Notes under the pieces: model-generated
The model's input: only the letters and a program-made list of their open reading frames with translations
Databases searched by the model: none
What the model was told of the DNA's origin: nothing
Shown here: positions 14,069 to 26,600 of the stretch, piece after piece
Layout: every line of letters starts with the position of its first letter
Position numbering within the stretch: position 1 is the first letter of the stretch
From: Glandiceps talaboti
Taxonomy: Eukaryota > Hemichordata > Enteropneusta > Spengelidae
NCBI RefSeq assembly: GCF_964340395.1
Contig: NC_135549.1
Coordinates: forward strand, 12,890,842 to 12,954,841
Direction: 5' to 3'
Length of the DNA: 64,000 nt
Made by a program: the position numbers and the translations under genes

Positions 14069-14551
14069 TTATATTTCTAAATGCTACCAGTATTCTACCA
14101 TACCAAAGGGTTGGGTATGGTATGGTATGGTACTATGTGGTACTATTGGTATATAATATAAACAGTACAGTACTGTATGGTACAGTACACAATGCAACAG
14201 AGATTTAGACCATAGCCTTGATGGAACTCACTACAGTCCAGTACATGTACATGCTGGCAAAGTAAGTTTACATGATGTTTTTATAGCACTGTTTACAACT
14301 GTGACTGGAAAGAGATCCAACTTCAATTTGGGCAATGAACTAATTCAGTTAATCATGGCTTCATTCAATGATGTGACATGGTTACTACGGTGACACATGG
14401 AGTATTTAGCTAATTTCCTGGACTTCCATCAACACCAACATTATCAACTTCAGTTGAGTTCATGTTTCAGCCAACACTTTGTAACTTGGTGGCTTGCCAG
14501 CAATATCATTACATCAGTGCATTTTATCAGAACTGAATGGTAATGGTCAAA

Positions 14552-17500
14552 CTAGAAGGTACGATCTAGGGGTGGTATAAGACCTGCTGCTACTACTCTG
14601 CTTTCATTCATTAAGTAGTTAAACGTTTGACATGCATGTGCCTGAAAGAGAAACACAACAAACAATGACTGGTTAATAACTTTAAAGTGTTATTTACACT
14701 GATGAGAACTTTCAACATAGTTTTAGACTGTACTCCTTAAAATCCTACTTTTCCACACTTGTGGTTTTTTGTGTAACAAACAAATACCCCTGATAGACAA
14801 AGGACTAGCCTGGTTGGCCCTACCATTATATAGAAAGGTCAAAGGACCACCAAGTGGTCATATGACTGAAGAATGGTTATCTAGCAATCTGCCCAGTAGT
14901 TTTTCAGTTCTACTTTTTGGTGAAAAGTTGCTTCTTTTTAGAATCTGATTTACTTTGAATATCGATGACATGACAATTACTTCTTGAAGTATTCTTCATC
15001 TAGACACTCCAAGAAATATCCTCACAAAATTTCCAACTAATCCGCAGTTACTTTTTGCATTTAAGTTTGGTTTTTTTACCAAAAATCATCTGATCATTTT
15101 CTCTTGAACAATCTCACAACTTGGCACTAAAAGTAACATCCCTTCAAGACTTCAAGTCATTTATACAGAGACACATTAATACCATGCCTATGCTATAACA
15201 CTACTAAACCACTTCAGGTAATTGTGCTAAAAACAGACAAGAAGAAAGAAAACTGAATACAATTGAGTTACTTACTGTATCTTGAACTTCTAATGCAATG
15301 CCCTTTGACCTCATAAATTTATGCAATTCTGGATCTAGCCTTTGTGTTGTGGTACCTAATCCTAAAATTAAAAGCTCTGTAAGGGACAAATAAAGATAAA
15401 CGGTGATAGATTAGTCCTATTAACAATCACAATTTTTCTTACAGCAACTTTTGTTTATTGAGAAAGCTTTCAATAGACAATACAAGGGATACTGGGGGGG
15501 GGGGGGGTGTATTTGACATGAAAATATAAAGGCATGTCATGGTGGTTGTTGAGTGGTTAGAGTGGCTGGAATGGAAACTACAATCTATTGGTATGAGCCT
15601 TGTGAGCCATCTGTTTGTGAATGTCTAGAACGTTCTTTAACAAGATTAAACAATGATTGTGCCCCAGTCAACCCAGCTGTATAATTCACGACTTGGAAGG
15701 TTCCTAGATGAATACACTTATAAAGGCTGCAATAGATTGTGTACTCCCTGGGTAGTTACGGAAGTAGGTCCTTGCCAAGGCCCAAAAGAGTAATAATTGG
15801 AGGGCTCTTTCAGCAGTACGAATGTGGGGAATCCAATGTTATATAAAAACAATATTTACAATATATATGTTATAGCTCTCTTATGACATAACCACTCTTT
15901 TCCAAGACAAGGACTCTGTAAGTTCTTCCCTATGCATTCCATCATAGACAGTGGAGGGGCCACTGTCTCTGATTCCATGTATAAACTGAACACTAAGATT
16001 TGCAAAAACTGGACAGGATGCATGTGTATTAAATCTTGCTTCATTTTGTTCTATCAAAAAAAGGAATCTGTCACAATATTTGATCGTATCTTACCTATTT
16101 TTGGTTCTATTACGTGAAAAAGAGACAGACTTCCTTCATTGATATCTTCAAACCCACTAACCTGTGAGAGATAATGATCATTAACAATAATACTATGTAT
16201 GTATTAATGGCACACAGATTTCAGTAAAGGGAATTGATATATGCAATCCATTGTTATATTCTTCGAGAGTATACTCATACGCTTCTAAAATGCATTATGA
16301 TATTACAAATCACATAAAACTTATTTACATATTGTTTTACTCTTCTGCTATTATGTGAATTACAAACAAAGACTTTCACAAATACACATGATGTATTTAC
16401 CTTCCTGTTATATTTTGTTTTCAAATTGTTTGACATGTACTATGGGCCGATAGCTTTGAATTGCAAATAAAAAGACAAACCAAAAACCTAAAGACCTGAT
16501 CTATGTTGTTTTGCATTATTTTTTTCAAATAGAAAAAAAAACATGGTAAAATTGTTCATTAAAAATTGAAAATAAATATCCATATAGTCACTTGAATACT
16601 TACATTCCAATGGACAAGTGTTTTAGGTAAAATAGCCACAGGCCCCACTACTCGGTCTCCACTAATTGTAAATCCCTGTGAACTGTATCCTGTGATAAAT
16701 GGCAGACCTCCTGCTTCTTTTGATAGTATGGATATTGTAGTTTTCTGGTACAATTCATCATCTGTGGGGTACATTTTACTCATGTGTCGAACACAATGCC
16801 TGTTGGATAGTTCAGTAATATAAAACAAATGAACAAGTCTGTACTTGATGGCATATTCTCCAAAACAACGTGTACTGTGTTGTTAATTGATGTCTGAAAG
16901 GGTTCAACAAACTGGTTACCCCTTATATTAGTGCAGACAATTTGAATGGTGGCTCTGTTACCAAAATTTCCAAAGTTATTTAACAAATTCAAATTTGACC
17001 TTGAAGATGAAGTTCAAGATCAGATGCCTATCAAAATTGTAGTTTGCTTCTAGTAATGTATATGAACATATGATGTCTCTGATCTCTTTTACCAACATCC
17101 AAATAATTTGATACTTTATCTTGAAGATGAAAGTCAACATGGTCAAGGTGGTACTAGTAGGATCGACCAATGACGTAGGAGACACTCGTTTATATTAAAG
17201 TAATGATTAATAAATATGCAGACTCCAAGGTGCTAATTAACAGATGGACATTTCTACCATGCAACGGTTTTACGCGAACAGATCTTCGTTTTTGCAAAGA
17301 GGTCAGGGTTACCTGGTAGATGCTCAAGAAACGATTCGGAATTGCCCTGCTGTATATTGTATTATAATTGGTGTAGTTACATTCCCAAAGTAACCCCATC
17401 AAACTTCAGCATTGCAAATTTGTATCGGACACCGTGCACCGTTTGATGGCGAAATTGAAATTCAGAATTCAAATGGAATTGTTATTTTTTATTGCAAACC

Positions 17501-17946
17501 CCGGAATGATATAAAAGGTCCGAAACACAAAATAACGTTACCTTCATGATGATACACAGTCCTGCTTGCAGACGGTATACGAGAGACGTGATACGTGATG
17601 TCGCTTAAGAGGGACAATGTCAGAATCGCGTCTGGACTTAAATACTCCGTCTGCAAGCAGGAGTTATAGATTTTACTCTGTAACGTTACATATATATTTA
17701 ACATGTATATACCTATATACAACGTGTGGCCCTAGGCCCTAGTTATATTTTGTAAAATATACACCGGTCATTTATTCGTATGTTGATACATTAGTTTGAG
17801 ATGGATTCTATCACTAAATCATTGCCCCGTGTTAGTACAAGTGCATCGAAATGGATATAAAATCGAGGCCTGTAAAATCTTACCGTAGTCTGGAAGTTTT
17901 CGTCGAAAGCCGGACTGCAGCAGACCGCAACATGGATGTCGCCATT
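14552..17946 (-). CDS. NDUFAF3: NDUFAF3, mitochondrial complex I assembly factor 3
   Basis: Five coding exons on the minus strand: 17885-17946, 16604-16799, 16095-16161, 15276-15376 and 14552-14641 (stop TAG). All have GT-AG borders and join in phase to give 171 residues, close to the human length of 184. Family blocks include DELYQKTTISILSKEAG, FTISGDRVVGPVAILP, LVHWNVSGFEDI, LSLFHVIEPKIELLILGLGT, GIALEVQDT and NYLMNESRVVAAGLIPP. NDUFAF3 works with NDUFAF4 in the matrix during early assembly of the complex I Q-module. The chosen ATG (17944-17946) opens a basic, Ser/Arg-rich stretch (MATSMLRSAAVRLSTKTSRL), a typical mitochondrial targeting peptide. A longer in-frame ATG at 18137 exists but is preceded by no better context. 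Another frame of exon 1 is also open, but it cannot join exon 2 in phase. Confidence 0.93.
15541..15745 (+). mobile_element. SINE-like repeat copy in an NDUFAF3 intron
   Basis: It lies in the intron between the third and fourth coding exons of NDUFAF3. It begins with a degenerate tRNA-like stretch (GTTGTTGAGTGGTTAGAGTG). It continues into CCCAGTCAACCCAGCTGT and GGCTGCAATAGATTGT, shared with the inverse copy at 300-500. A poly-G run just upstream (15495-15507) is not part of the shared region. Confidence 0.5.
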
Positions 17947-20591
17947 TTGAATATTACACAAGAACTCGCCATATGTGCCTGTGGGGGCGCACAACGAAGT
18001 CTCCTTTGACAAATTATCGCTGAGAACTTCCCAGAACTTCCTACCCATGAGTCATCAATGAGTTGTATCTCCTGTCGTCTCTGGCGTCCCGATCCCGTCC
18101 CCCAAAGGACTATTTGGCCCTTTATTATTTTTGGCATACGTAAATGACCGGAATAAATTATCTGCCTGAATATGTGATATCAAAATCAATGTAAGACTGT
18201 TCACGGATGACCTCGGTCATTCAAGTAAGCTTGCCGGGGCCCGGGGCCCGGGGCCGGGGCCGCAGCGTATAGTGCATATAAGCTTTATGCCTGTGATAAT
18301 CGTCGGACTATGGATGTATTGGTGATAAATTACTAATCCCAAAGTTCGTTGGCTTACGTAGTGCATATAAATTAAAATTTTAATGAATGTTGATATATTA
18401 GATCAATTTGAAAATGTTTTTGAGTTAATAAGCTTATAATTAACACAGGTACGTGTTAGCCTGCGTACAGAAACTATTTTCAACCATGCAGAAAAAAAAT
18501 GGTGTTACCACGGCATCTGCCATGGTTTCAACAAAATCTCAATAGGCTTATTGTAGCACAGCGGAAACCAGAAAAAAAAGTCGTTTTGATTTTGGTCAGC
18601 AACTATAACGGGCAAAGAACTGAAAGTCATATTATACCAAATTACTGCTAAAGTAGCAGAAAACAGGAAATGGAGACACAGTTATTATTTTATGACATGT
18701 TTTGTACTATAATGTACGATGGCCCGTAAGTAACACGGCAAAATTTAGAGATTTGAACGAAACTTTTTAACCCAAGAACAAACTTGTAATACACAATGTA
18801 CTTTGAACGAAACAATATCTTCCAAGAGCAGTTTTTTACAGTCATGTATTATTTCCAAGAGAAACCCTTTTTAACACTTTGAACGAAATTTTTATTTTCA
18901 AAATTTTAAAGATTTTTAACAAAATTGCATTTTCCAAAAGCAAATTTATGTCACATACACTGTTTAATTAGTAAATATGAAACATATAAAGCTAAAACTC
19001 GCCCATAAAACAAACCAGAAACCTAAATCTGAAATAACAAGAATTTACTACAGGAAAGACCTGGAAGAGTATCGATTTAAAATTTCTCTTTGTCTTTAGC
19101 TAAGGACAATAAGAGTTAGCAAAATACCATGCTATTCAATTCAATAGAGGATATCTTAGAAATAGGATAATCAAAACAAAAGAACAACTTGAGTGTGACA
19201 TTTGTTGTTGACGTGAACAAAGGCGAATGAAAATGATCTCCAGACACTTTTGTTTTATAATATTAAATAATATAATACATTGTATAAAGTTCAGGGTGTG
19301 ACGCTTGCATGACGCTAAGTTAAAACAAAGGAACCATTGAGTTGATAGACGTAACAGGTGACTGTGGGTGTATATGCGGATCATATCAAACAAACTTATT
19401 ATGATTTATAGGAAATAGAATTTATATAGATTCTAAGTCGCTGACACCTTTCATAATGGTAATATAATAAATAAGCCTTATATTTGCAACTTTTCTTTAG
19501 AATAAAGAAATAGTGATGAAAACTTCTACCTGGTATGGAAAATTCCAAAAGGGGGAAACAACAATGCCTTTAAAATTGTCAATATGGTGACAGCGGTGGG
19601 ATCGAGTCATTACCATTGATTCGAATTCTGGAACTCGTATCAATCTCCATGTCTGGCAACATTTTAACCCATGTGTTTTGTAATAATTAAACAGGGGGGA
19701 GGGTCATGTTTAGAGAAAGGAAATTGAGTGAGGGCTATTTTAAAGAAAACGGAATTGGGAGAGGGTCATATTACGTAACAGACCGCCCCACCACGCTGAA
19801 GACACCATAACATAATATGTGGGTACAGGACATTGACATTACATGAAAAGCAACATGATTCATTTTCGATTCCACATACTTGCTCATCAAATGATATAGC
19901 ACCGTGAGCAGTCATTAAAATGTCATTCGTAATTCTTTTCAACTTTTTATTTTTTCACATCTCTGTTGTAAAATATGATTTACATCTCTACGACAATATG
20001 TGTACGTGCGTACGTACGTACATACGTACTTCTTGCATTTGACTAGAAGTATTAAAAGCTAATACAGAAAACTTCCCATATTACACCCTTTCTATTGCAA
20101 TTGACTATCCCTCTAAAAATAACTTAAACATGTAAGATCACGAAACCATACAGTTAAAATCATAACAAACACTTTTTCAGAATCCCAATAATGCAATGCA
20201 GTATTATAGATTGACGATTGATATCTCAAACATCGTGTTCTACGTTCCCCGCTGGTTTAAAATTATTACTTGAATAAATAACGTATTATCGGTTTTGAGA
20301 GCAGAACGAAACTAGAATGTGAATGTTTCGATACTGTGACTGAATTGAAATACAGTAGGTATAACACATCAGTAATTATAATCCTTGAACCTATACGTAC
20401 AAGAATTTCATGTAGAAATTTTAAACAAAATACATTATAAATACTAATTAATGTCATGTGACGTCATCTTGCATCAAATTATATAAATAACATATATTAA
20501 GTTTTACGCAAAAAAGAATGTAAGCTTAGGGTGACATTAAAAACAACAGCTACGTATGAAGACAGTAAAAAACGACATCTATATGAATAGA
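17947..20591. other. intergenic region between NDUFAF3 and the sulfotransferase gene
   Basis: The side next to NDUFAF3 (to about 18260) is CpG-rich and is presumably its promoter and 5' UTR. A strictly G/C palindromic block of repeated GGGGCCC motifs lies at about 18235-18262. From 18700 to 18960 the phrase TTTGAACGAAA recurs three times in AT-rich sequence. I see no gene. The part up to 20591 would hold the 3' UTR of the sulfotransferase. Confidence 0.6.
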
Positions 20592-21734
20592 CTAACACTT
20601 TCCTATCCATGAAAATGTCTGATCCGTCAGTTTCGAAAGCGTCACATCAAACGCTCTGTAATATTCACATAACTTTTTGAGTACACTCTCGTCTACAGGT
20701 GGGTGAGGGCGCCCTTTTGTACTACCTAGGCAATATCTGTCTGGAAAAGCGGAACAGTAAAAGTTTTTCGCACTGTCAAAATAAAAATGATCCATTTGAA
20801 AAAATGGTCTAAGCTCCAAAAACGTTTCTACTCGCTTTAGTTCCGGTACGGGGTCAATTTTGAATTTGTCACCGTCAACGAGTAGAATTTGATTAGGAAG
20901 AAAATAGTCAAACCAACGGATTAGATGTTTGACATAGACACCAACATCTACAATTTCATTAAACATGTTGACAGTTCCGAATCTGTCGCCCTCTATCACC
21001 GACTTCTCAAACGTTTCTGCAATGTACTTGTGTCTCATCCCAAGTGGAAATTTAGGTTGTTTTGTTGTCCATTCCAGGTAGTCTGAGACCAGGCGTCGGA
21101 CTGGATCACACAGGACGAAAATAATTTTAACATTCAAGGAAACGTCCATTCGAACCTTTGACGGCACGTCGTGGGGGTGAATGAAATATGTAGGCGTTTT
21201 TTCGATGGTGATTTGATGAGGAGCGGCATATGGCATTTGGTTTCTGTACCAGTCAATGCCTTTATCGTACTGTGCATCGAAATAATGTGATTCGGGTCCT
21301 GGTCCAACAACATGAGGATGTAGATTCAGAAAATTCATGAGTGGGGTGGTCCCACATTTCCGTACACCGGCGATGATTGCGTTAGGAAGTCGTCTTTCAC
21401 AACCCCGTTCTCTCAGGGTAGCGGCGTTGACAGGCGTTTTCAACAAATATGCCGGTTTGTTTTGTAGATAACAAGATTTGTTGAATCTTTGATTAATATA
21501 TTCATCTCTGTCATACTTAACAGCCCATTCAATGGTTTTACCTCGGCTTTCTGCTAGATTTCCTTCCCTGTCTTCGAGTTCATCTAATAACCGCGATTCT
21601 TCTATTTCTTTCAGCCTCACCGATGCCGTGTAGTATAGGTATGCCAGTAACGACAACAACATCACAAGCCAGATGAGCGAATTCTGACGAAAACCCCGCC
21701 TTGGATACGTAACGTATCGGAAAAGAAGAGACAT
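20592..21734 (-). CDS. heparan sulfate glucosamine 3-O-sulfotransferase-like protein
   Basis: A single-exon 380-residue type II Golgi membrane protein: short basic N-terminus, signal anchor at about 20-36, stem to about 115, then the sulfotransferase domain. Family landmarks are the 5'-PSB loop GVRKCGTTPL (126 is the Lys), the catalytic Glu148 in PESHYFD, the EKTPTYF block (178-184), the 3'-phosphate strand VLCDPVRRLVSDY (207-219), paired Cys327/Cys335 and the KGRPHP loop (340-345). HS3STs transfer sulfate from PAPS to the 3-OH of glucosamine in heparan sulfate. Oddities: the usual RDP before the 3'-PB helix is CDP (Cys209), and the PSB loop reads KCGTT instead of KGGTR. Ser217 is kept. The exact paralogue cannot be set. 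A non-canonical or inactive enzyme is possible. Confidence 0.92.
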   Translation of the reverse strand: MSLLFRYVTYPRRGFRQNSLIWLVMLLSLLAYLYYTASVRLKEIEESRLLDELEDREGNLAESRGKTIEWAVKYDRDEYINQRFNKSCYLQNKPAYLLKTPVNAATLRERGCERRLPNAIIAGVRKCGTTPLMNFLNLHPHVVGPGPESHYFDAQYDKGIDWYRNQMPYAAPHQITIEKTPTYFIHPHDVPSKVRMDVSLNVKIIFVLCDPVRRLVSDYLEWTTKQPKFPLGMRHKYIAETFEKSVIEGDRFGTVNMFNEIVDVGVYVKHLIRWFDYFLPNQILLVDGDKFKIDPVPELKRVETFLELRPFFQMDHFYFDSAKNFYCSAFPDRYCLGSTKGRPHPPVDESVLKKLCEYYRAFDVTLSKLTDQTFSWIGKC

Positions 21735-21930
21735 TTTGGTTTTGCTGGGTGTAGGTCTACGTCATCGATGAAACGTGTACTGTATTTTTTTTTATTCAAC
21801 TGTTTACAGTCAGTCCTATTAGAGGATTACGATTTGAAAGGTTTGCCACAACTCGTTCCTGCAACAGCTGTCTGCGTAGAATTTATTGATATAGTAGTAT
21901 TATCGTAACCAGCTCGCGCTTGCATAATTA

Positions 21931-22320
21931 GGGACTGCTCAGTTTTTCCGGTCGGGTGTTGGGGAGGTGGGTTTTCCTTTTGGGCCAACAAAAAGACTCT
22001 GACCTCTCTGTGTAGTATCCAAAACAGGATGACCGTTATCACTTTAAAACATGTTGTCTCGCATATAAAAAAATTACAAGACACTACATCAAATATTACA
22101 TGTAATTAGTATAACTAATCTGTATAGGCCTACATAGAGTTGAAATACCCCCCCCCCCCCAACAAAACGTTCAATAAAGCCATGACAGTAAAAGGTCGAG
22201 AGGAGGATATCCCCCACTCTCATCTGGAGGCATAAGGATCTCCCTAGAAGGAGGTTTCTTTTACTCTTACAGGGCAATATTGTGGGTCTATCAAAAACCA
22301 CAATTTCCCAGCTTTACAAT
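21931..22320. mobile_element. family A inverted-repeat element, partial copy 2
   Basis: It begins GGGACTGCTCAGTTTTTCC directly after TTA, matching the left terminus of the full element at 39807. Downstream it shares GGGCCAACAAAAAG, CAAAACAGGATGACC, CATGACAGTAAAAGG and a CAGCTTTACAATAAGACAGC segment with that element, in the same order. It carries one copy of the internal unit that is tandemly repeated three times at 40101-40800. I could not find a matching right terminus, so this copy is diverged or truncated. It lies about 200 bp upstream of the sulfotransferase start codon. Confidence 0.6.
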
Positions 22321-23686
22321 AAGACAGCACTACCGTTGTGGTGTAATTTTTTTTATTATGTCCTAACATCTGATGGTCGCTGTCATTAGTAGGGGGAGAG
22401 CTTTAGTGATAGTTTTAGTCTGCCGACAGCCGTTAAGGCAATCATTTCAGATCTATAAAAGACATCGCCGTCTGATAATAATATATCATCTTTATTTATG
22501 TTTGAAAAATTCGGATCATTTTTTTTCTTTTTACAAATTTGGGTTGTCCATAGTCTTTTGGGTTATTAATAATTTAAGTGCTTCGAAAAGCCACATAATA
22601 ATGTAGTTATTAAGCAATGGTTCAATATCACTCTAGGTGAAGTAATAAATAAAGGAAGCTGGTGAAAAAAAAATGCGACAAGAAAAACACCACCTTTTAG
22701 ATACAGCCATGTCGTTCTAGGCGTGAACTTTCCTACAAATCCAAACACAATAATACCCCCCCCCCCCGCTGTGGGTGATTTGTTCGTAGAGTGAAATACG
22801 CACCAGAAGTTGTTACCATGGTTACCAAGCAAGCTACTCCTGAACTTTATTCAACTATAACTACATATAAAGGGTTACATCACGTGTACGATTATCGACA
22901 CTGTCAGTAGTAGTGCTGAAATGAATCACTAGTTAAACTACTCTGATATTATATAAATCTTATTTGTTCATCTACACGATTTCACCAATAAACTAGATTT
23001 GTCTTAAAGTATAATGTAATACACAATAACTCAACACGTATAAACATCATAGTATTTATGATAAAATAATTATTCGTTATGTCCATCAGCGTCCTGTGAT
23101 TATACTAAACTCAATGCATTGTAAGATTGTATTAAACAGAATCATACGGAAAGCTAAGGTTCGATAAACTCAAATAAAAGTTCTCTATCACCGCAATATG
23201 ATATTATAGACTTTGAATTTCCCACCCCCACCCCCACCCCGGACCGGGCATTATCTGCAGGGGGAGGTGGTCGATATTGTTCAAAACTAACCTGCACAAA
23301 ATATGTTGACATCCTCTTCTTAATTGGCACTCCCCACAGTTAACAAAATATATGGGGGGTTTTTTGTTCCATTGAACGTGCCCTCGATATCGATAATAAT
23401 ATAGTGAGTTATTAAAGTTGAGTACAAATCAAAATGACTAATTACACTAGACTGTATACTTACTAGATAAGTGTTTACTACAATATATCAGTAATACTAG
23501 CACACAAACAAGAGCTTGCATTTATAATGTACAACAAATCGCAGTCATTTAGTTAATTTCTCTATCTGTTCATCTGTGTTTGGTAATGATAACGCTGTCT
23601 ATATCCTATACGAACAAATGAAAAGTCACAAACATCACAAACTATGATTGTCTGTTATCAATATCAAAAATGATAAAAATATCGTT
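22321..23686. other. intergenic region without a recognised gene
   Basis: AT-rich with short homopolymer C tracts (22757-22770 and a CCCCCA repeat at 23222-23238). It probably includes the 3' UTR of the lectin gene at its right end. I found no exon-like open frame on either strand. Confidence 0.5.
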
Positions 23687-26600
23687 TCACTGAGTCGAGT
23701 GCCCATGGTAAGGTTCGTAGTAGCTTTCTGGTTCGTGGAGATTGGCACCCTCCCGTCTTTGTCGATTCAACAACACACGTACAAGTACACCGATAAATAA
23801 AGACAGTACAATAAATAATACAATGGCTGCAACCACGATGTTCCTGGTGTCACTATCCAACATGCCTGTGAATGGGAAGTGTCATTGACTGATTAGTGAA
23901 ATACTTGCCTTATTAGTATTATTAAATGAGTGTAACTTTTGTGCGGGTTGCGGGCCGCTGCGGGCCTGTGAGTGTAACTTTTGTGCAGGTTGCGGGTCGA
24001 TGCGGTCTCTATTATTTTTCCAGTATACCTTAATTTATTCACTTTTTAAAACTCAAGAAACTTGTTTTCTAGCCACTGGGGTTTATTGTGAAGGGCACAC
24101 TCTACATGCACTTTTTACTATTCGATAGAACTACATGCTGGGCTATAATTGCACACAATTTACCCGGTATATTTCGAGGACAATTTTATGCAAACGAAGC
24201 ATTTCATATCATAAGAAGTTTAGCCTGTCGATCGGCCTGCAAAATAACGATACTGGGATTCAGGCTGGTTTGTTGTGCAGGTGACATGGGTATCGGGTAT
24301 GATACCTCTGTCCGACAACAAATATGACGATTAGGAAAGTTATGTTTACTTAGACTACATAATATCAAAATCCTAGTGATTGATAATAAACAATGATTGT
24401 GCAGGCAGGTTCTTTGCATTGTGTGTAATTTAATAAAGTAATAAGAAACATGTCAACATAAGTTACGAAGCGATTGAATAAGAGACAGGCAAAGGAAAGC
24501 GTTAGCAAACTGACCAATGAAAGATAGCTCATCAGACTGGTTAGTGGTGATGTCGGGAGTAGATGTTATCATGGTTCCTTCGTGCGACGTTGATACATCT
24601 ATGTCAGCCTTTTTTGTTGATACGATGGGAGGTGCGTTGTCAGTGGTAAGTTTCTTGTTTCTTATGGTTGTATCGATATTCAATCCTGGCAACTTAGCTA
24701 AGTTAGAATGAACACCAGTCTTGTTTGTCATTGTGTCAGTACTAACTCTCTGAGTTGATGGTGGACTGGGTGTCTGGTCGTTGCACACTACGTATTGATG
24801 TGCAAAGTATGCAGAGGGGTTTGATGGCACCCCTGGCAATTCGGTGATGTCTATATGATGAAAACATTGAAAATACTTAAATATCTCAATTTAAGTAAAA
24901 GTTTTTGATAAACGAAATATGATATGTATGTTTCATGTAGTAATACGTATTTGTTCATTGTGCATGTCAGTATATAGTGACTGAGAACTTTGCCTTTGAT
25001 TCGTCTCTCATTCATAATATGGTTACCATGATACTCGGGATGTGATTGGTAAATAATCGATGCTATATTATTCTGCAACAATATACCCTCATGATAGGTT
25101 CTTTAATGTGCCACAATATACCCTATCAATATCAAGTAATCGAATTATATGAAACAAAGACAACTCTACCTAGCTAATGAAACTGACATGACAGATAACG
25201 AATAGCGAACACCAAGTAATCGAATTATATGAAACAAAGACAACAGTTACTCTACCTAGCTAACGAAACTGACATGACAGATAACGAATAGCGAATACCA
25301 AGTAATCGAATTATATGAAACAAAGACAACTCTACGTAGCTAATGAAACTGACATTCTAGATAAAGAATAGCGAATATCAAGTAGATGAATTATATGAAA
25401 CAAAGACAACTAGCCTTCCCTCCAACAGATTACAATGATACACACGTACAGAAAAGAAGTAATTTCCAAATTGTATCATCTCACCCTTACCATATTGGCA
25501 GACGAACCGTTTGAACATCCCACAATAATCGACATTATAGGTTTGTGTTGGTCTGATTGTGGTAGAAAATATAAACAGTACACATCAGTTTAACTCCACA
25601 TTGAATTTCTTGAGAAAAATGTTTTCTCTCATGCCATTGTTGTTATTAAAAATACTGTACCACATTGGAGTATATTGTTGTCTGCAATATCACATAGGAT
25701 ATGTATACAATATTTTATTTCATATATAGCAATTTGTAAGAGTCTCTAGGCTAACATTTCATGTATTTTGCTCCATTCCAGCACGTAAGGTTAACGACCA
25801 AGAGTCAAGTCATCATTGCTCGCATTCGAAATTCAATATTTTTGTAGTCATTATTTCACATTATCCCAATAATCGACTATGGAACATGTTTGTATGAGTG
25901 ATAATGCAAAATTGACACTTACACGCTTAGGGCAGCACAATGCTGTCCAGCTCTGAGACCAAATGCTGAAACTGCGAAATTATAGGGTTCACCTGCCTTC
26001 CATTGTCGAAAAGCCTCTGCTGTCCCATCGTAGTGAGTCCAGTAATTCACTCGGTTCAAATCGACGTAGTCAATCCATATATCACTGTGTTGAACTACGC
26101 TTCAATAAAGTGGTTATTTTACAATTTAACAAGGTGGTTATTTTACAATTTAACAAGGTGTTTTTTTACAATTTAACAAGGTGGTTATTTTACAATTTAC
26201 AATTTAACAAGGTGGTTATTTTACAATTAACAAGATGTTTTTTTTACAATTTAACAAAGCGGTTATTTTACAATTTAACAAAGTGGTTATTTTACAATTT
26301 AACAAGGTGGTTATTTTACAATTTACAATTTAACAAGGTGGTTATTTTACAATTAACAAGATGGTTTTTTTACAATTTAACAAAGCGGTTATTTTACAAT
26401 TTAACAAAGTGGTTATTTTACAATTTAACAAGGTGGTTATTTTACAATTTAACAAAGTGGTTATTTTACAATTTAACAAAGTGGTTATTTTACAATTTAA
26501 CAAGGTGGTTATTTTACAATTTAACAAGGTGGTTATTTTACAATTTAACAAGATGCTTATTTTACAATTTAACAAAGTGGTTATTTTACAATTTAACAAA

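Noticed and set aside
17791-18048. NDUFAF3 first exon read in the frame starting MGRKFWEVL
   Set aside because: Joining exon 2 at its AG would need a different phase. The other frame joins in phase and starts with a mitochondrial targeting-like sequence.
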